This document shows positions 41,001 through 43,982 of a stretch of DNA of 45,023 nt, piece by piece; within the stretch, counting starts at the first letter, position 1; every line of letters begins with the position of its first letter. The notes below the pieces were generated by a model. That model was not told where the DNA came from and ran no database searches. It worked only from the letters and a program-made list of their open reading frames with translations. The position numbers were made by a program, and so were the translations under genes. Location of the stretch: NCBI GenBank assembly GCA_036897485.1, contig JAYMTF010000212.1, positions 1 to 45,023 on the forward strand, in the 5' to 3' direction. This DNA comes from Pelargonium nanum. Taxonomy: Eukaryota > Streptophyta > Magnoliopsida > Geraniales > Geraniaceae.

Positions 41001-43982
41001 ACAATAGTGTATATCATTATTATGTTTCATAAAGTCATATATGTCATTTATGAACGTGTTTTCAAGTTTGATTTAGCACTAGTACGACATAGAATACCTA
41101 AAGGTCACCTGGAATAATTAACAAATCTGATGTAAAAAAAAAAGAGAGAGAGAGAGAGCAAGGAATTACCAAACCGACATACCTCCACAAAAGAATTACT
41201 TTGGAATCTAAATCTCGTTCAATTTCTCTAATTTCTGAATTATCAACATTTGATAATTGTTGCAGAGCACTAGCATACAATTGAATGTAGCGCCGACGAA
41301 GATGGCAAAGATGCTGAATTCGTTCCCATGAGAATCTATAACTGGAGTGGGAAGGAAGTGAAGTCAGTTTCAACTTCCAAAACATATATGTATATCAGAA
41401 AGACAGCTCAATTTCCAGATGCATTTCAAAGACAAAAATTCAAAAGGTGCAGTAGACTTATTTCAGTTGCAAGTACTTTCTCCATCCCAAAAAATAAGTG
41501 TCTTGTTTAACTTTTTACAAAAATCATGTATAACTTCATTAGTGTTCTGACTTTTCATCGTGTGCTTTTATTGACTAGCACAAATGATTTTAACTTAGCT
41601 AAAGAATATTATAGGTAATTCGCAACGTTTTTACCAAAATGGGAAGCAGACACTTATTTTAAGACAATCAATTTAGTAGTGGACACTTTTTTTACTAACA
41701 AATATCAGATACAATTATATAGAAATTAAATACATTACCACATTTTTTTCTGTTGTAAGCTAGCTTGAGCAGCATAACGCCACCACAAATAAGGAGCTTC
41801 TGAAACAGGCACTAGAGGCCTTAAATGGGCAACTTCAACATATGTTCTGTACCTAGAAACTACTTCCAAAAGTTTTATCCAATCGTGATACTGTGCCTGA
41901 AAGGTAAAACGAACGACACAAACTTTAGCACTCAATTTGATGAACAAGGAGAATGCAAAGGAGAACAATTTACAAAGCTTTTGGCCTTAAGTATAGTTGG
42001 AGAAGAGAACAAGGAAAATCAATTGGTGGCAAGGGAAACACAACCAATATCTCAAGCCTATTTTCTTTTACATGTAGTCCAGAAAACGGAAAATTATATG
42101 ACGCAAGTCAATAGTTTGAATTATTTTCTCTAAGTCAAAAGTAGAACAGAGAATCACTAGTTAGAATCGAAACCATAATAAAGTAAAAAAATATTCAGAA
42201 CCTCTGTAACTCTTAAAGAGACATCACTTAGGACGAGAGCAGCCTTCTCAAATGGAACCTCAGGATCATTTCTTTCTTGATTTCCAAGGCGGTGATATTT
42301 AAGGACTCCATTGATAGGTGAGACCAAGAAGTTGCGATTTTTAGCCCATTTACAGACCATTCTGCTGTCCGCACCAGGTTCATTTACACCATCTTCAAAT
42401 ATCTAGAAATATATATATATATATGTATGTATAGATAGATAGAGAGAGAGAGAGAAGAATGAGTCTAATTTACTGTAGATAATATGTATTTAACCATCAT
42501 AATAAACAAGCTAATTGTTATATGACAAGAGAACAAACCTCAATCCAATCCTTGGGACTGAGATCTTCCCATTTTTTATCTATCTTCCAGGGAAGACTGT
42601 TAGAATCATGATATAAAGCCAGTCTGTCAAGATGTAGTGACTGTATAAAGAACACACAAATCTATTACTGAAATAGTTCTAAAACAAGCATATATACAAT
42701 ACAAGTAACAGCATGTACATTACCATCCAATCTCACTAAAGAACTGCAAAATATCAAAGAACTATGGGAAGAGTCATGTTTTGCTGGGTTGATTCCCCTG
42801 CCTATAGTAAGTAAATAAAATTCTTCTCCTGATAAGTCCTCAGACAATTTTATCCTTTGGAAAATCATATGTCACTATGATTTTCTAGTCATAGTGGCAT
42901 ATGATTTTGATTCATCATCTTCCAGCCAAAGGAAGATTCATTCACAATCTCCAATCATCTCCTAACTTACTCCAATGGAAAATTGGAAATCATTTTGGAA
43001 TGTCAAACGAAACTCAAAAAGTAAGCCATTTAATTTGAAGACATTTTCCCATAGAAGATATTTTCTAATTTTCCTTCTTTTTCTATGTTACCTTTAATTT
43101 TCTTATCAATGTTTTAAAAATATTTATAAAAAAATCTTATTGCTCCCAAATTTTACAATACTAAGGCAGCACATGGACACAGATTGCCTACCCCCATAAT
43201 ACTTTAAAACAAGAAATGCACAAGGACTTTAAATGTGCATCCTAATTTTTTTGATGATTGTCTTTGTGAATCTAAACAAGAAATGCTGCAATAATGAATT
43301 ACTTTGAATTATGAATTCTGATAAAAGTTTGTAATTGCAAATTATTCATCCACTTATTTAAAACAAGGATAATTGCATAGAACACCCCCAAATATTGGCC
43401 AACATTTAATTCCCCTAATGAGGAAAAGGAAAAAAAAAAAAAGATGAGGCAAACCTTCCTCAACTTGTCCAGAGCGCCACTGGTATCAAAGGTTTCATTC
43501 CCCTGCTCATCCATTGTAACAGCAGCAAGCTTAGCTAAGGTAATGCCCGAAGAAAATGGATATCCTGGATTACTGCAGCACATTTTTGTTCTTAAAATTA
43601 AGCAGAGCACGTGCCATGATATAAGATGAAGCAAAGTAACATCTAAAGAACCGAGAGATAAAAAAATATGTTTGCTAATACAGGCTAAATCTCCATGAAA
43701 AGGTTATGTCCTCCAACCTTACAAAATCCTCATATCTTATATGTACATTGCTGATGCAGCAAAGTAACATGACATCTAACGAACCGAGAGAAGCATATGT
43801 TTGCTCAGCATACAAAAAATGACACATTTATAGCAATAATACAGGGTAAATCTCCAAGAAAAGCTTATGTCCTCTAACCTTACAGAATCCTCATATCTTA
43901 TATGTACATTGCTGATTGATATCTTAAGATTGCCAATAATAGTAGCAATAAGAGAGCCCAGCCACGAATTTCCAGTAGCTTG
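1298..43982 (-). CDS. VPS13-family bridge-like lipid transfer protein, plant VPS13M type (54 exons, both ends outside window)
   Basis: This is the single host gene of the window. VPS13 proteins are rod-like lipid conduits at membrane contact sites: a hydrophobic groove moves phospholipids in bulk between organelles, and C-terminal modules choose the membranes. Seen here: 54 minus-strand segments, each bounded by AG and GT, whose phases agree at every junction and give 3,965 residues without a stop. Domain order is RBG groove, PH, RBG, VPS62-like repeats, VAB with C2-like and dysferlin-like insertions, then APT1/ATG2_C-like C-terminus. The PH domain and VPS62-like block point to the plant M1/M2 subgroup (recalled match: Arabidopsis At4g17140, about 4,200 aa), so about 140 N-terminal and 130 C-terminal residues are missing from the window. 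Exon coordinates are given in the block entries. The intact frame argues for a functional gene. I assign no symbol because the M1/M2 orthology cannot be tested here. Confidence 0.96.
1655..2122 (-). other. VPS13 intron 53, nothing recognised
   Basis: A 468-bp intron between exons 53 and 54 with standard borders. It is AT-rich, has no repeat structure that I can see and no open frame of note. Confidence 0.7.
2345..2934 (-). other. VPS13 intron 52, mostly plain
   Basis: A 590-bp intron. It is AT-rich except for a short G+C-richer patch around 2750-2800 (CCCTGCCGGCGTGCCCCACG). That patch looks like a fragment of a dispersed repeat but cannot be classified. Confidence 0.6.
3155..4364 (-). CDS. 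VPS13 exons 49-51: sixth VAB module and APT1-like region (residues 3452-3730)
   Basis: Exons: 3852-4364, 3374-3551, 3155-3297. Exon 49 opens with IENRSMYLPIHFRQ, the sixth VAB module with Asn 3455, then ASFYWEDLGRGRLLEVLVD, the conserved aromatic tail of the adaptor domain. After an acidic Ser-rich stretch the groove resumes with FHVIVEFAELGISVIDHTPE and EILYLSVQNLLVAYSTGLG. This is the conserved (A)ELGISVI-x-x-x-P-x-E-[IL]-L-Y motif of VPS13, equivalent to the APT1 domain. Exon 50 gives FKVRMHGIQVDNQLPLTPMP, a family hallmark (x-QIDNQLP). Exon 51 continues with INIQEPIIWRL. All junction phases agree. Confidence 0.95.
4701..4842 (-). mobile_element. TRIM-like LTR element relic, internal domain
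   Basis: Read on the minus strand, this segment starts with TTTGGTATCTGAGCC, like the initiator-Met tRNA primer-binding site of LTR elements, and ends with the purine-rich GCACGTGAGGGGGGC, like a polypurine tract. The short non-coding stretch between them is shared with a second copy on the other strand at 34,671-34,816. It is a fossil within intron 48 (4365-4934); clear LTRs are not preserved. It is probably old. Confidence 0.6.
4935..6701 (-). CDS. VPS13 exons 45-48: VAB modules 4-5 with Ser-rich repeat (residues 3124-3452)
   Basis: Exons: 6146-6701, 5914-6000, 5244-5399, 4935-5119. Module 4 shows IRFFVPYWIVNDSSLSLAYR (invariant Asn 3154). Module 5 shows TLFINRAGCSICLQQCD (Asn 3350) followed by HPTDHPKLIAWHS. 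Exon 45 contains a low-complexity insert built from SPSLSA and related units (DNA 6424-6540), then SFKNPSISMERRSYSSRR and SPIPSMLSPQDFVGRSG, which are recognisable from plant VPS13M. The Ser/Arg-rich loop is a plausible phosphorylation platform, which is inference. Exon 48 (WSTPFSVSNEGVMRISLKK) completes the module and ends with AG, joined to G of exon 49 to give Arg. Confidence 0.93.
5400..5913 (-). other. VPS13 intron 46, nothing recognised
   Basis: A 514-bp AT-rich intron between exons 46 and 47. I see no repeat boundaries, coding remnant or hairpin. Confidence 0.65.
6424..6540 (-). repeat. in-frame tandem repeat inside VPS13 exon 45
   Basis: Imperfect 18-bp units (minus strand TCACCTTCTCTATCAGCT and variants) repeat about six times within the exon and encode SPSLSA, SPSLSR and similar hexapeptides. 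The frame is kept because the unit is a multiple of three. The antisense strand is also open here (plus 6396-6731), but only as a consequence of the repeat. Slippage expansion of a disordered loop in VAB module 4 is the simplest explanation. Confidence 0.85.
7650..7862. mobile_element. MITE copy 1 with ~65-bp terminal inverted repeats
   Basis: The left arm (from about 7658: GGAATCTAGGCCAATTAATT, then TTTGGCTTAGCCTAGCC and ATGAGGCGATGACAC) is the inverted copy of the right arm (7797-7860: GTGTCATCACCTCATTAATG, then TTAGCCTAAGCCAAAAATAA, then GGCTTAGAATCC). The centre includes GGAGCGGAGCGACCCGCCCG. Both ends run directly into (TA)n. Two related copies occur at 11,026 and 13,850. There is no coding capacity, so this is a non-autonomous DNA transposon. 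The superfamily is uncertain because the TA-rich flanks hide the target-site duplication. Confidence 0.85.
7915..8640 (+). repeat. pair of diverged direct repeats about 0.6 kb apart
   Basis: Copy 1 (7915-8020) has GGATTTGTTGATGCATGCC, TTATTCCTTTTAG and CTCTTGTAATGACCTAATTA. Copy 2 (8533-8640) has GGATTCATTGATGTATGCC, TATTTCCTTTTAG and CTCTTGTAATGCATTAATG. The spacing and order suggest the two LTRs of a small, decayed TRIM-like element, but no primer-binding site is clear. A local duplication is the alternative. Confidence 0.5.
8921..8950. repeat. (TG)n(AG)n microsatellite abutting the exon 44 donor
   Basis: On the coding strand the intron begins GTCTCTCTCTCTCTCTCACA and continues as (CA)n. 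The splice donor GT is therefore part of the microsatellite array, and the positions after GT do not match the usual AAGT. Phase and frame still require this border: exon 44 ends with AG, which exon 45 completes to Arg. Confidence 0.85.
8951..10611 (-). CDS. VPS13 exons 42-44: VAB modules 2-3 with dysferlin-like motif (residues 2655-3124)
   Basis: Exons: 10102-10611, 9116-9937, 8951-9027. Module 2 carries its invariant Asn in GLVTIVNDCDVKMDIS (residue 2753) and module 3 in SPLKLENRLPCPAEFAIW (residue 3040). Between them is a Trp-rich segment: FEPPLPPGWQWTSTWTVDKS, then DEDGWAYGSDF and VRRRRWTRTR. It has the spacing of a dysferlin (DysF) motif, P-P-GW-x-W, D-x-x-GW-x-Y and RRRRW-x-R. Exon 44 (77 bp) ends at donor AAAAG|GTCTCTC, where the GT is the first unit of a (CT)n(CA)n microsatellite. 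VAB recognises Pro-x-Pro-type adaptors in fungi and animals. The partner in plants is unknown. Confidence 0.94.
10723..14870 (-). CDS. VPS13 exons 38-41: first VAB module followed by a C2-like domain (residues 2434-2654)
   Basis: Exons: 14601-14870, 14299-14505, 12041-12095, 10723-10853. Exon 38 has FQTVTIENKLGCDIYLKR, the first VAB module, with the family's invariant Asn at residue 2462. After SLWIPPPRF a C2-like beta sandwich follows: YVAVLILEAKDIPIIDDGNS, ARWNELFIFEVPRKG, MAKLEVEVTNLAAKAGKGD and VVGAFSFSVG. This is the normal C2 order of strand, partner-strand W/F-x-F and G-x-F. The acidic Ca2+ loops are poor (one IDDG), so calcium binding is doubtful. Exon 40 is only 55 bp and is isolated between a 2.2-kb intron (12,096-14,298) and a 1.2-kb intron (10,854-12,040). 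Skipping it would shift the frame. Confidence 0.92.
10979..11250. mobile_element. MITE copy 2, bounded by GA and CT microsatellites
   Basis: From 11,026 the sequence GTTAAGCCAATAAGTTTTTG, GGCTTAGGCTAAGCC, CAATGAGGTTATGACACC matches the right arm of copy 1 in inverse orientation. The centre (TTTGGATCCAACGGGTTGCT, then CTGCTGCCAC) matches the copy 1 centre. The far end (about 11,140-11,215) is more diverged. Outside lie (GA)n at 10,979-11,025 and (CT)n at 11,225-11,250, with TATATACATA-type sequence beyond each, so the microsatellites appear to be part of or grown from the element's ends. Confidence 0.75.
11251..11295. repeat. 45-bp strictly alternating purine-pyrimidine tract
   Basis: ATACATATATATATGTGTGT followed by GTATGCGCGCGCGCGCGTAT and GCGCA alternates purine and pyrimidine without a break, with a (GC)6-type core near 11,275-11,287. 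Such tracts favour left-handed Z-DNA under negative supercoiling. It directly follows the (CT)n array at the edge of MITE copy 2. Confidence 0.85.
11848..11997. repeat. foldback element with two 45-bp arms
   Basis: Arm 11,878-11,922 (GTGCATGAAGGTGCCAATCG ... AGGAACCAATCAA) is the inverted copy of 11,953-11,997, with six mismatches, all transitions. The 30-bp loop contains TTGGCACCTTCATGCAC, the same word as the arm ends, and a partial fifth-end copy (CACCTTCATGCA) lies at 11,848. The structure could be a MITE relic or a hairpin RNA precursor. There is no mature-miRNA evidence. Confidence 0.8.
12560..12655 (-). mobile_element. RTE-type LINE 3' fragment, copy 1
   Basis: The plus-strand text CATGAATCATTTAGCAAAAC and AGTATCTTCCATACATATTT matches the same region of the copies at 32,594 and 38,605 (CATGAA-C--TTA-CAAAACTCT). 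It corresponds to the last codons and 3' UTR of an RTE-clade LINE in minus orientation. It is short and 5'-truncated. Confidence 0.6.
12600..13170 (-). mobile_element. Ty1/copia retrotransposon fossil (RT end and RNase H part)
   Basis: Minus-strand translation shows pieces of the copia RNase H region, for example MPAKLWCGNQAALHASLNP and ERPKHIEIDYHLS, and upstream pieces resembling the preceding polymerase C-terminus. It is a truncated, broken fossil with several breaks. No LTRs are recognisable next to it, and it is flanked by the RTE fragment on the left and a TRIM on the right. It looks old. Confidence 0.85.
13212..13727 (+). mobile_element. TRIM-like LTR element, structurally complete (two LTRs)
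   Basis: LTR 1 is 13,212-13,364 and LTR 2 is 13,580-13,727. Both run TGTT...TTTAACA and share GGTGAAATAAGTCTCACA, CCTTTTAG-AGTGGAA and ATTATCAAATTTAACA. By eye they are about four-fifths identical, so the insertion is old. After LTR 1 comes AGGTATCATAGTTG, a decayed Met-tRNA primer-binding site, and before LTR 2 a purine-rich GAGCAGGAG. The internal domain (about 215 bp) is non-coding and related to that at 17,638. The flanks GTTAC/ATTAC may be the target duplication. Confidence 0.85.
13850..13980. mobile_element. MITE copy 3, half element
   Basis: GCGCTCTGCGCCCACAAGTT, GAAGTGACATCATCCCATTG and CATGGTTGAGCCTCAACC, then GTTTGGTTGAGATTCTTTTT, correspond step by step to the centre and one arm of MITE copy 1 read inversely. 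The other arm is absent. It sits about 120 bp past the TRIM. Confidence 0.65.
14964..15718 (-). CDS. VPS13 exons 35-37: linker between VPS62-like repeats and VAB (residues 2266-2433)
   Basis: Exons: 15560-15718, 15278-15441, 14964-15144. The translated pieces include MKLRFFSVTVLDSLYGM, FDTTITNIKLATHGRLEAMN, NTQLEAWEPLVEPFDGIFKF and LETFVQTIVSWRRQLELDQK. The sequence NTQLEAWEPLVEPF matches the strongly conserved VPS13 segment (YNxxxxxWEPLIEP) that precedes the VAB domain in animals, fungi and plants. Phases 0, 2 and 0 agree at all three junctions. The introns are short (93-227 bp) and contain nothing I can identify. Confidence 0.94.
15946..19384 (-). CDS. VPS13 exons 32-34: VPS62/DUF946-like repeats (residues 1896-2265)
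   Basis: Exons: 19300-19384, 16430-17134, 15946-16264. The block repeats a short motif: FWRPQAPSNYVILGDCVTS, LWMPVAPPGYLALGCVA, SIWRPVSRAGYGIVGDCITD and FFWYPIAPPGYVSLGCVV, interspersed with FSIWRLEN and WSIWRIEN. This W-x-P-x-[AS]-P-x-G-Y-x-x-L-G-x-C pattern is the signature of the VPS62 (DUF946) family, a beta-rich module that plant VPS13M proteins carry between groove and VAB. Its exact role is unknown; a targeting or scaffolding function is inference. The second exon ends with GG (donor at 16,429), which exon 34 completes. The 2.2-kb intron 32 (17,135-19,299) holds TRIM and MITE relics, and next to it the exon 32 donor has been duplicated. Confidence 0.94.
17585..18125 (+). mobile_element. 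composite TRIM-like LTR element
   Basis: The right LTR is 18,049-18,125 (TGTCTGTCATCACTTGATAT ... AAGTTTAACA), preceded by the polypurine-like CACGTGAGGGGGAG. A shorter left LTR ends at 17,637 and is followed at once by TGGTATCAGACCTGG, a Met-tRNA primer-binding site. A second LTR-like end (..CCCATTATTGAAATTTCACA, 17,940) with TGGTATCAGAGCTGG behind it lies in the middle, so two relatives appear nested or recombined. The internal segment GCAGATGGACATGCCTGCAG, CCCACGTGTGGAAGA is shared with the TRIM at 13,212. It is non-coding and old. Confidence 0.75.
18150..18640 (+). mobile_element. possible LTR fossil with a TATA-type promoter
   Basis: A G+C-richer block (ACACCCGTGTATTTGG, GGCCCAGATTTGGCCCATAA) is followed by ATATAAATATCCC, a TATA-like box, then a CT-rich leader. 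This U3-R-like order is common in LTRs of plant gypsy-type elements. No partner LTR or coding part is visible, and family assignment is not possible. Confidence 0.35.
18838..18960. mobile_element. small GGGAATG-type MITE
   Basis: ATGGGAATGAGAATTAAGAA, GGGAATGAAAATCTCATTTC at one end and GATGAATGGGAATTTCATCC, CCATTACCATTCTCG at the other form an imperfect inverted repeat of GGGAATG/CATTCCC words. This is the pattern of a common class of plant MITEs. The edges are not sharp. Confidence 0.4.
19139..19306 (-). repeat. 84-bp tandem duplication spanning the exon 32 donor
   Basis: Unit 19,223-19,306 covers the last bases of exon 32, its donor (GACATCAAG|GTAATAAT) and intron sequence. Unit 19,139-19,222 is a diverged copy with its own donor-like CATCATG|GTAAGATTTG (border 19,216). 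Both units contain ATGCAAGAGAT, GGGTGAAACAATAAG and AAATGAGAAAATCACATAAAC. The copied donor matches the GTAAG consensus better than the real one. Using it would add 84 nt that begin with a stop (AG-G then TAA). Confidence 0.9.
19581..21458 (-). CDS. VPS13 exons 29-31: groove-to-VPS62 transition (residues 1690-1896)
   Basis: Exons: 21240-21458, 20201-20304, 19581-19876. Exon 29 is rich in Ser and Asp (SNDSSYSVSKEDGVEILF; SSDTSNLSSNPQC), probably a flexible segment, and ends SFTFEAQ. Exon 30 gives LVSSEFTFYDGTKSSLDD and EKLLRAKMDLSFM. Exon 31 gives KDTWIRALLKDLTVEAGSGL, LDPVDISGGYTSVKDKTNI and LSTDICIHLSLSAISLVLNL, typical of the VPS13 groove just before the adaptor region, and stops at NYDRLWVSPK. 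The exon 31 donor is AAAG|GTTTTC (intron from 19,580 downward), leaving a single G that exon 32 completes to Glu. Confidence 0.92.
19877..20200 (-). repeat. VPS13 intron 30 with (GA)n and (CA)n microsatellites
   Basis: A (GA)n array spans 19,979-20,008 and a GC/CA array 20,164-20,180. The intron is otherwise plain. The exon 30 donor is AT|GTAAGTGT at 20,200. Confidence 0.8.
20305..21239 (-). other. VPS13 intron 29, nothing recognised
   Basis: A 935-bp AT-rich intron. I find no terminal repeats, coding remnant or long microsatellite. Confidence 0.65.
21459..22422 (-). other. VPS13 intron 28, nothing recognised
   Basis: A 964-bp intron. A T-rich stretch lies around 22,040-22,140. No element is identifiable. 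Confidence 0.65.
22423..27004 (-). CDS. VPS13 exons 22-28: central RBG groove (residues 1153-1689)
   Basis: Exons: 26873-27004, 26637-26750, 25628-25812, 24690-24798, 24472-24615, 23292-23567, 22423-23073. This is the most family-like part of the groove. Recognisable pieces are LCDMSLGPDHCWGWLCDIR, LDLSLDTPIIIIPRNSMS, RRSLRDVFRKVPTFSLEVK, DTMRLLADKVNMNSQILLSR, NYALLELCNGIHEESPLAHI, and in the 651-bp exon 28 FVVRIQQPRVLVVPDFLLAV followed by GEFFVPAL. The alternating hydrophobic strands are those expected to line the lipid channel. Exon 28 ends in a polar segment with FIGRGKKLRFVNVKIE. Intron 23 (25,813-26,636) carries a copia fossil; the other introns are plain. Confidence 0.94.
23568..24471 (-). 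other. VPS13 intron 26, nothing recognised
   Basis: A 904-bp AT-rich intron with no repeat boundary or coding remnant visible. Confidence 0.65.
24799..25627 (-). other. VPS13 intron 24, nothing recognised
   Basis: An 829-bp intron. The part around 25,190-25,330 is slightly G+C-richer (GGTTACGGCAAAAGGGTAGA) and could be a repeat fragment, but it has no partner in the window. Confidence 0.55.
26050..26440 (+). mobile_element. Ty1/copia retrotransposon fossil (start of reverse transcriptase)
   Basis: Plus-strand translation shows the copia sequence around ARLKARL and YGVDYSDTF, which lies near the N-terminal part of the reverse transcriptase, with weaker similarity upstream. It is a truncated, broken fossil with several breaks. 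No LTRs are visible. It lies in intron 23 (25,813-26,636), antisense to VPS13. Confidence 0.85.
27296..29847 (-). CDS. VPS13 exons 18-21: post-PH groove and acidic linker (residues 814-1152)
   Basis: Exons: 29707-29847, 29488-29556, 27722-28207, 27296-27616. Exon 18 holds SLLETKLFLYGK and exon 19 EETLIVEVLAGGGK, both recognisable from plant VPS13M proteins, where they begin a further groove strand series. Exon 20 (162 aa) has a long acidic, probably disordered stretch (LAEDDDFKDALPDFMSLSD) and ends with groove strands (NDFVCVTFATK). Exon 21 begins MSIRMSQLEFFFNRPTLVAL, then a Ser/Thr-rich loop, then GRIKGLLGFGKGRVVFYLNM, which is characteristic of the plant family. Donors and acceptors are standard and the frame is continuous. 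I see no catalytic motif and none is expected. Confidence 0.93.
28208..29487 (-). other. VPS13 intron 19 with an LTR-element remnant
   Basis: A 1.28-kb intron. At 29,141-29,158 the plus strand reads CGAGCTCTGATACCAAG, the reverse of a Met-tRNA primer-binding site. On its left lies a G+C-richer stretch (CCAGAGCGGGTGAGCACCCG, 29,012-29,031). Together these suggest a minus-strand TRIM or other LTR remnant at about 28,990-29,160. The rest is plain. Confidence 0.5.
29945..31776 (-). CDS. VPS13 exons 14-17: groove end and PH domain (residues 636-813)
   Basis: Exons: 31549-31776, 31337-31446, 31082-31178, 29945-30043. Exon 14 ends the groove (PHPSYPSSRISVQVPNLSIH, FSPARFGRLMELVNMLTG). From about residue 700 a pleckstrin-homology fold is readable: ILVWKGIGNSVATWQPCFLV gives the first strands with the typical W-x-x-C-F-L-V, LYLYVLESE is the next strand, and exon 17 (STWVIEFRDMDEKTTWLKGL) supplies the last strand and the C-terminal helix with its invariant Trp. 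PH domains often bind phosphoinositides or protein partners. No clear lysine-rich lipid pocket is obvious, so ligand binding is uncertain. The domain is split by a 1-kb intron (30,044-31,081) that carries a LINE tail. Confidence 0.93.
30427..30476. repeat. compound (TA)n(GA)n microsatellite
   Basis: ATATATATATATACATAGAG passes into a (GA)n array and then GTTAGGAGCC. The same TA-to-GA composition flanks MITE copies 1 and 2 and occurs at 42,405-42,456. Confidence 0.85.
30566..30735 (+). mobile_element. L1-like LINE 3' end, copy 1
   Basis: GAATGTGTGAGGGGTGTGCT, TTTTCATCATGTTTCAATTC, TGTACTTTTATTCCTTTCTT and AATAAAAGTACCCATTGCTT then ATCAAA form a typical plant L1 3' UTR end. An inverted copy lies at 36,705-36,870. 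It is 5'-truncated with no coding part. It sits in intron 16, which splits the PH domain. Confidence 0.8.
31864..37295 (-). CDS. VPS13 exons 9-13: RBG groove with Cys-rich insert (residues 430-635)
   Basis: Exons: 37182-37295, 35596-35691, 35444-35511, 32159-32279, 31864-32082. Exons 9-11 give NVDWRLSATISPCHVT, then an amphipathic helix running through FLEFVKRSNAVSPTVAFE and MKIEKVTRRAQEQF. This is the helix that precedes the next groove segment in the family. Exon 12 opens with FALDIDFDAPKVRVP, a strongly conserved VPS13 groove strand. Exon 13 contains a loop with CPDC, YCGH and MGKC before SLIDRCGMAVIVDQ. The loop length and Cys/His spacing are unusual for a beta-groove protein. Two of the longest introns (32,280-35,443 and 35,692-37,181) sit in this block. 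Confidence 0.93.
32583..32760 (-). mobile_element. RTE-type LINE 3' end, copy 2
   Basis: On the plus strand, ACAACAACAACC (the complement of an RTE-style TTG-repeat tail) is followed by CATGAATCCTTTAGCAAAAC, ACACATATCTTCCACTTTGC and TCTTTCCATTGTTAACTTAG, which align with the copy at 38,605-38,740. It is 5'-truncated. Confidence 0.65.
33040..33800. other. unclassified G+C-richer intronic block
   Basis: The sequence (for example CCTCCCGTGGAGCGCTTTGG, CTAGCGTGGGACTCACACTT, GACACGGGCGCGTG) differs in composition from its surroundings. It has short open frames on both strands that match nothing I know. Repeated words such as GGAACATGG and TAAGCA-AG-GG occur at 33,535-33,720. It may be the inside of an unrecognised transposon. 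Confidence 0.4.
34671..34816 (+). mobile_element. TRIM-like LTR element relic, internal domain
   Basis: GGGTATCAGAGTCTAGTTGC, CCACGAGTTCGAGTC, GAAATTAAATTCCAGCACAA and ATGCATGGGCCACGAG end at TTGCACGTGAAGGAGCC. The order and words match the minus-strand relic at 4701-4842. The start is a decayed Met-tRNA primer-binding site and the end a polypurine tract. LTRs are not certain. It is an old fossil. Confidence 0.6.
34850..35290. repeat. CACGAC/CAACAC-rich dispersed repeat
   Basis: The region is dense in words such as AACACGACACATGTTAATAA, CGTGTTGACATATTTGAAGA, GACATGACATGACACAC and ATAATCGTGTTGTGCACG. A similar word (GTTAACGTGTCGTGCTGACA) occurs just before, at 34,508. Repeats of this composition are common in plant genomes, but I cannot assign a class, and terminal repeats are not clear. 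Confidence 0.5.
35692..37181 (-). other. VPS13 intron 9 (1.5 kb)
   Basis: Plain AT-rich sequence apart from the inverted L1-like tail at 36,705-36,870 and a short direct repeat at about 36,905-36,938 (TCAATTTGATCTTAGA twice). Confidence 0.7.
36705..36870 (-). mobile_element. L1-like LINE 3' end, copy 2
   Basis: On the minus strand: GGAATGTGTGAGGGGTGTGC, GCGTTTTCATCATGTTTCAA, TTTGTACTTTTATTCCTTTC and AATAAAAGTACCCATTGCTT, ending in ATAAAAAAAGAAG. It differs from the copy at 30,566 by few substitutions and one 6-bp gap. It is 5'-truncated. Confidence 0.85.
37595..43982 (-). CDS. VPS13 exons 1-8: N-terminal chorein/RBG groove (residues 1-429)
   Basis: Exons: 43879-43982, 43455-43572, 42539-42640, 42202-42402, 41739-41896, 41183-41341, 38095-38187, 37595-37946. 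The first residues read QATGNSWLGSLIATIIGN and then ISNVHIRYEDS, the conserved VPS13 motif normally found around residues 140-170, followed by GITLAKLAAVTMDE. The true start and chorein_N exons therefore lie to the right of the window. Exon 1 must end at 43879 (donor after GTAAG): only then does the next exon continue in frame as S-N-P-G-Y-P. Exon 5 carries the WWRYAAQ motif, exon 6 the WERIQHLCHLRRRYIQLY helix and exon 7 a Lys-rich helix. Exon 8 has an acidic stretch (EPEDADFEDASEG) and then groove strands. Families place this part at the ER end of the bridge; that localisation is inferred. Confidence 0.94.
38590..39500 (-). mobile_element. RTE-clade LINE, 5'-truncated and decayed reverse transcriptase
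   Basis: Minus-strand translation shows VGLNQGSSLSSFLFSWV (the GLxQGSxLSPxLF motif of reverse transcriptase) near 39,460, then FPLCMLFADIFVLVDN, a decayed form of the catalytic FADDIVL motif, near 39,350. Near 38,700-38,800 come LRLFGHVECRGIKDPV and VVRKDVITLGLTKE, the typical RTE C-terminal region. Between them many frame changes and stops have accumulated. It covers roughly the last third of the ORF plus the 3' end, which is shared with shorter copies at 12,560 and 32,583. Confidence 0.85.
40170..40440. other. unclassified G+C-richer, pyrimidine-rich block
   Basis: CTCTCTCCTCCCTTACAGCC, TTGGTCTCCCCCTGCAACCA and similar C/T-rich sequence stands out from its AT-rich surroundings. Open frames exist on both strands (minus 40,172-40,414, Arg/Gly-rich; plus 40,299-40,601), but they follow from composition and match nothing I know. 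It may be an inserted fragment. Confidence 0.4.
41472..41680. mobile_element. Stowaway-like (Tc1/mariner) MITE
   Basis: The left end reads TACTTTCTCCATCCCAAAAA, ATAAGTGTC and the right end GACACTTATTTTAAGACAAT followed by TTTAGTA. This is a decayed form of the well-known plant terminus TACTCCCTCCGTCCCAAAAT/AAGTGTC. The element is about 205 bp, has no coding capacity and lies in intron 5 (41,342-41,738). Confidence 0.8.
41897..42201 (-). other. VPS13 intron 4, nothing recognised
   Basis: A 305-bp intron with standard borders. The opposite strand is open (41,825-42,133) by chance, starting inside exon 5 antisense. Confidence 0.65.
42405..42456. repeat. compound microsatellite forming the exon 4 acceptor region
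   Basis: On the coding strand (CT)n, then CTATCTATCTATACATACAT, then (AT)n lead directly into TTTCTAG, the acceptor of exon 4 (first base 42,402). The CT array takes the place of the normal polypyrimidine tract, with an unusual AT-repeat between it and the AG. Confidence 0.85.
42641..43454 (-). other. VPS13 intron 2, nothing recognised
   Basis: An 814-bp AT-rich intron. Near 42,863-42,907 a short inverted repeat (ATCATATGTCACTATGA / TCATAGTGGCATATGAT) forms a hairpin. No element is identifiable. Confidence 0.65.
43631..43916 (-). repeat. tandem duplication copying the end of exon 1 and its donor
   Basis: Unit 43,756-43,916 includes the last 38 bases of exon 1 (..VHIRYEDSV) and its donor (GTAAG|GTTAGAG). 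Unit 43,631-43,755 is a diverged copy lacking about 36 bp, with an exon-like end (..VHIRYEDF) and a second donor GTAAG|GTTGGAG (border 43,718). Shared words are GCAAAGTAACAT, GAACCGAGAGA, AAATCTCCA-GAAAAG-TTATG and CTCATATCTTATATGTACATTG. Use of the second donor would add 161 nt, shift the frame and reach a stop. Confidence 0.9.

Larger units (their letters stand above)
38188..41182 (-). other. VPS13 intron 6 (3.0 kb)
   Basis: It holds the long RTE LINE fragment (38,590-39,500) and a G+C-richer block (40,170-40,440). The piece 39,830-39,910 repeats AACTT-CACCAAGGG-type words three times. The rest is AT-rich and plain, with a (GA)n array at 41,143-41,158. Confidence 0.7.
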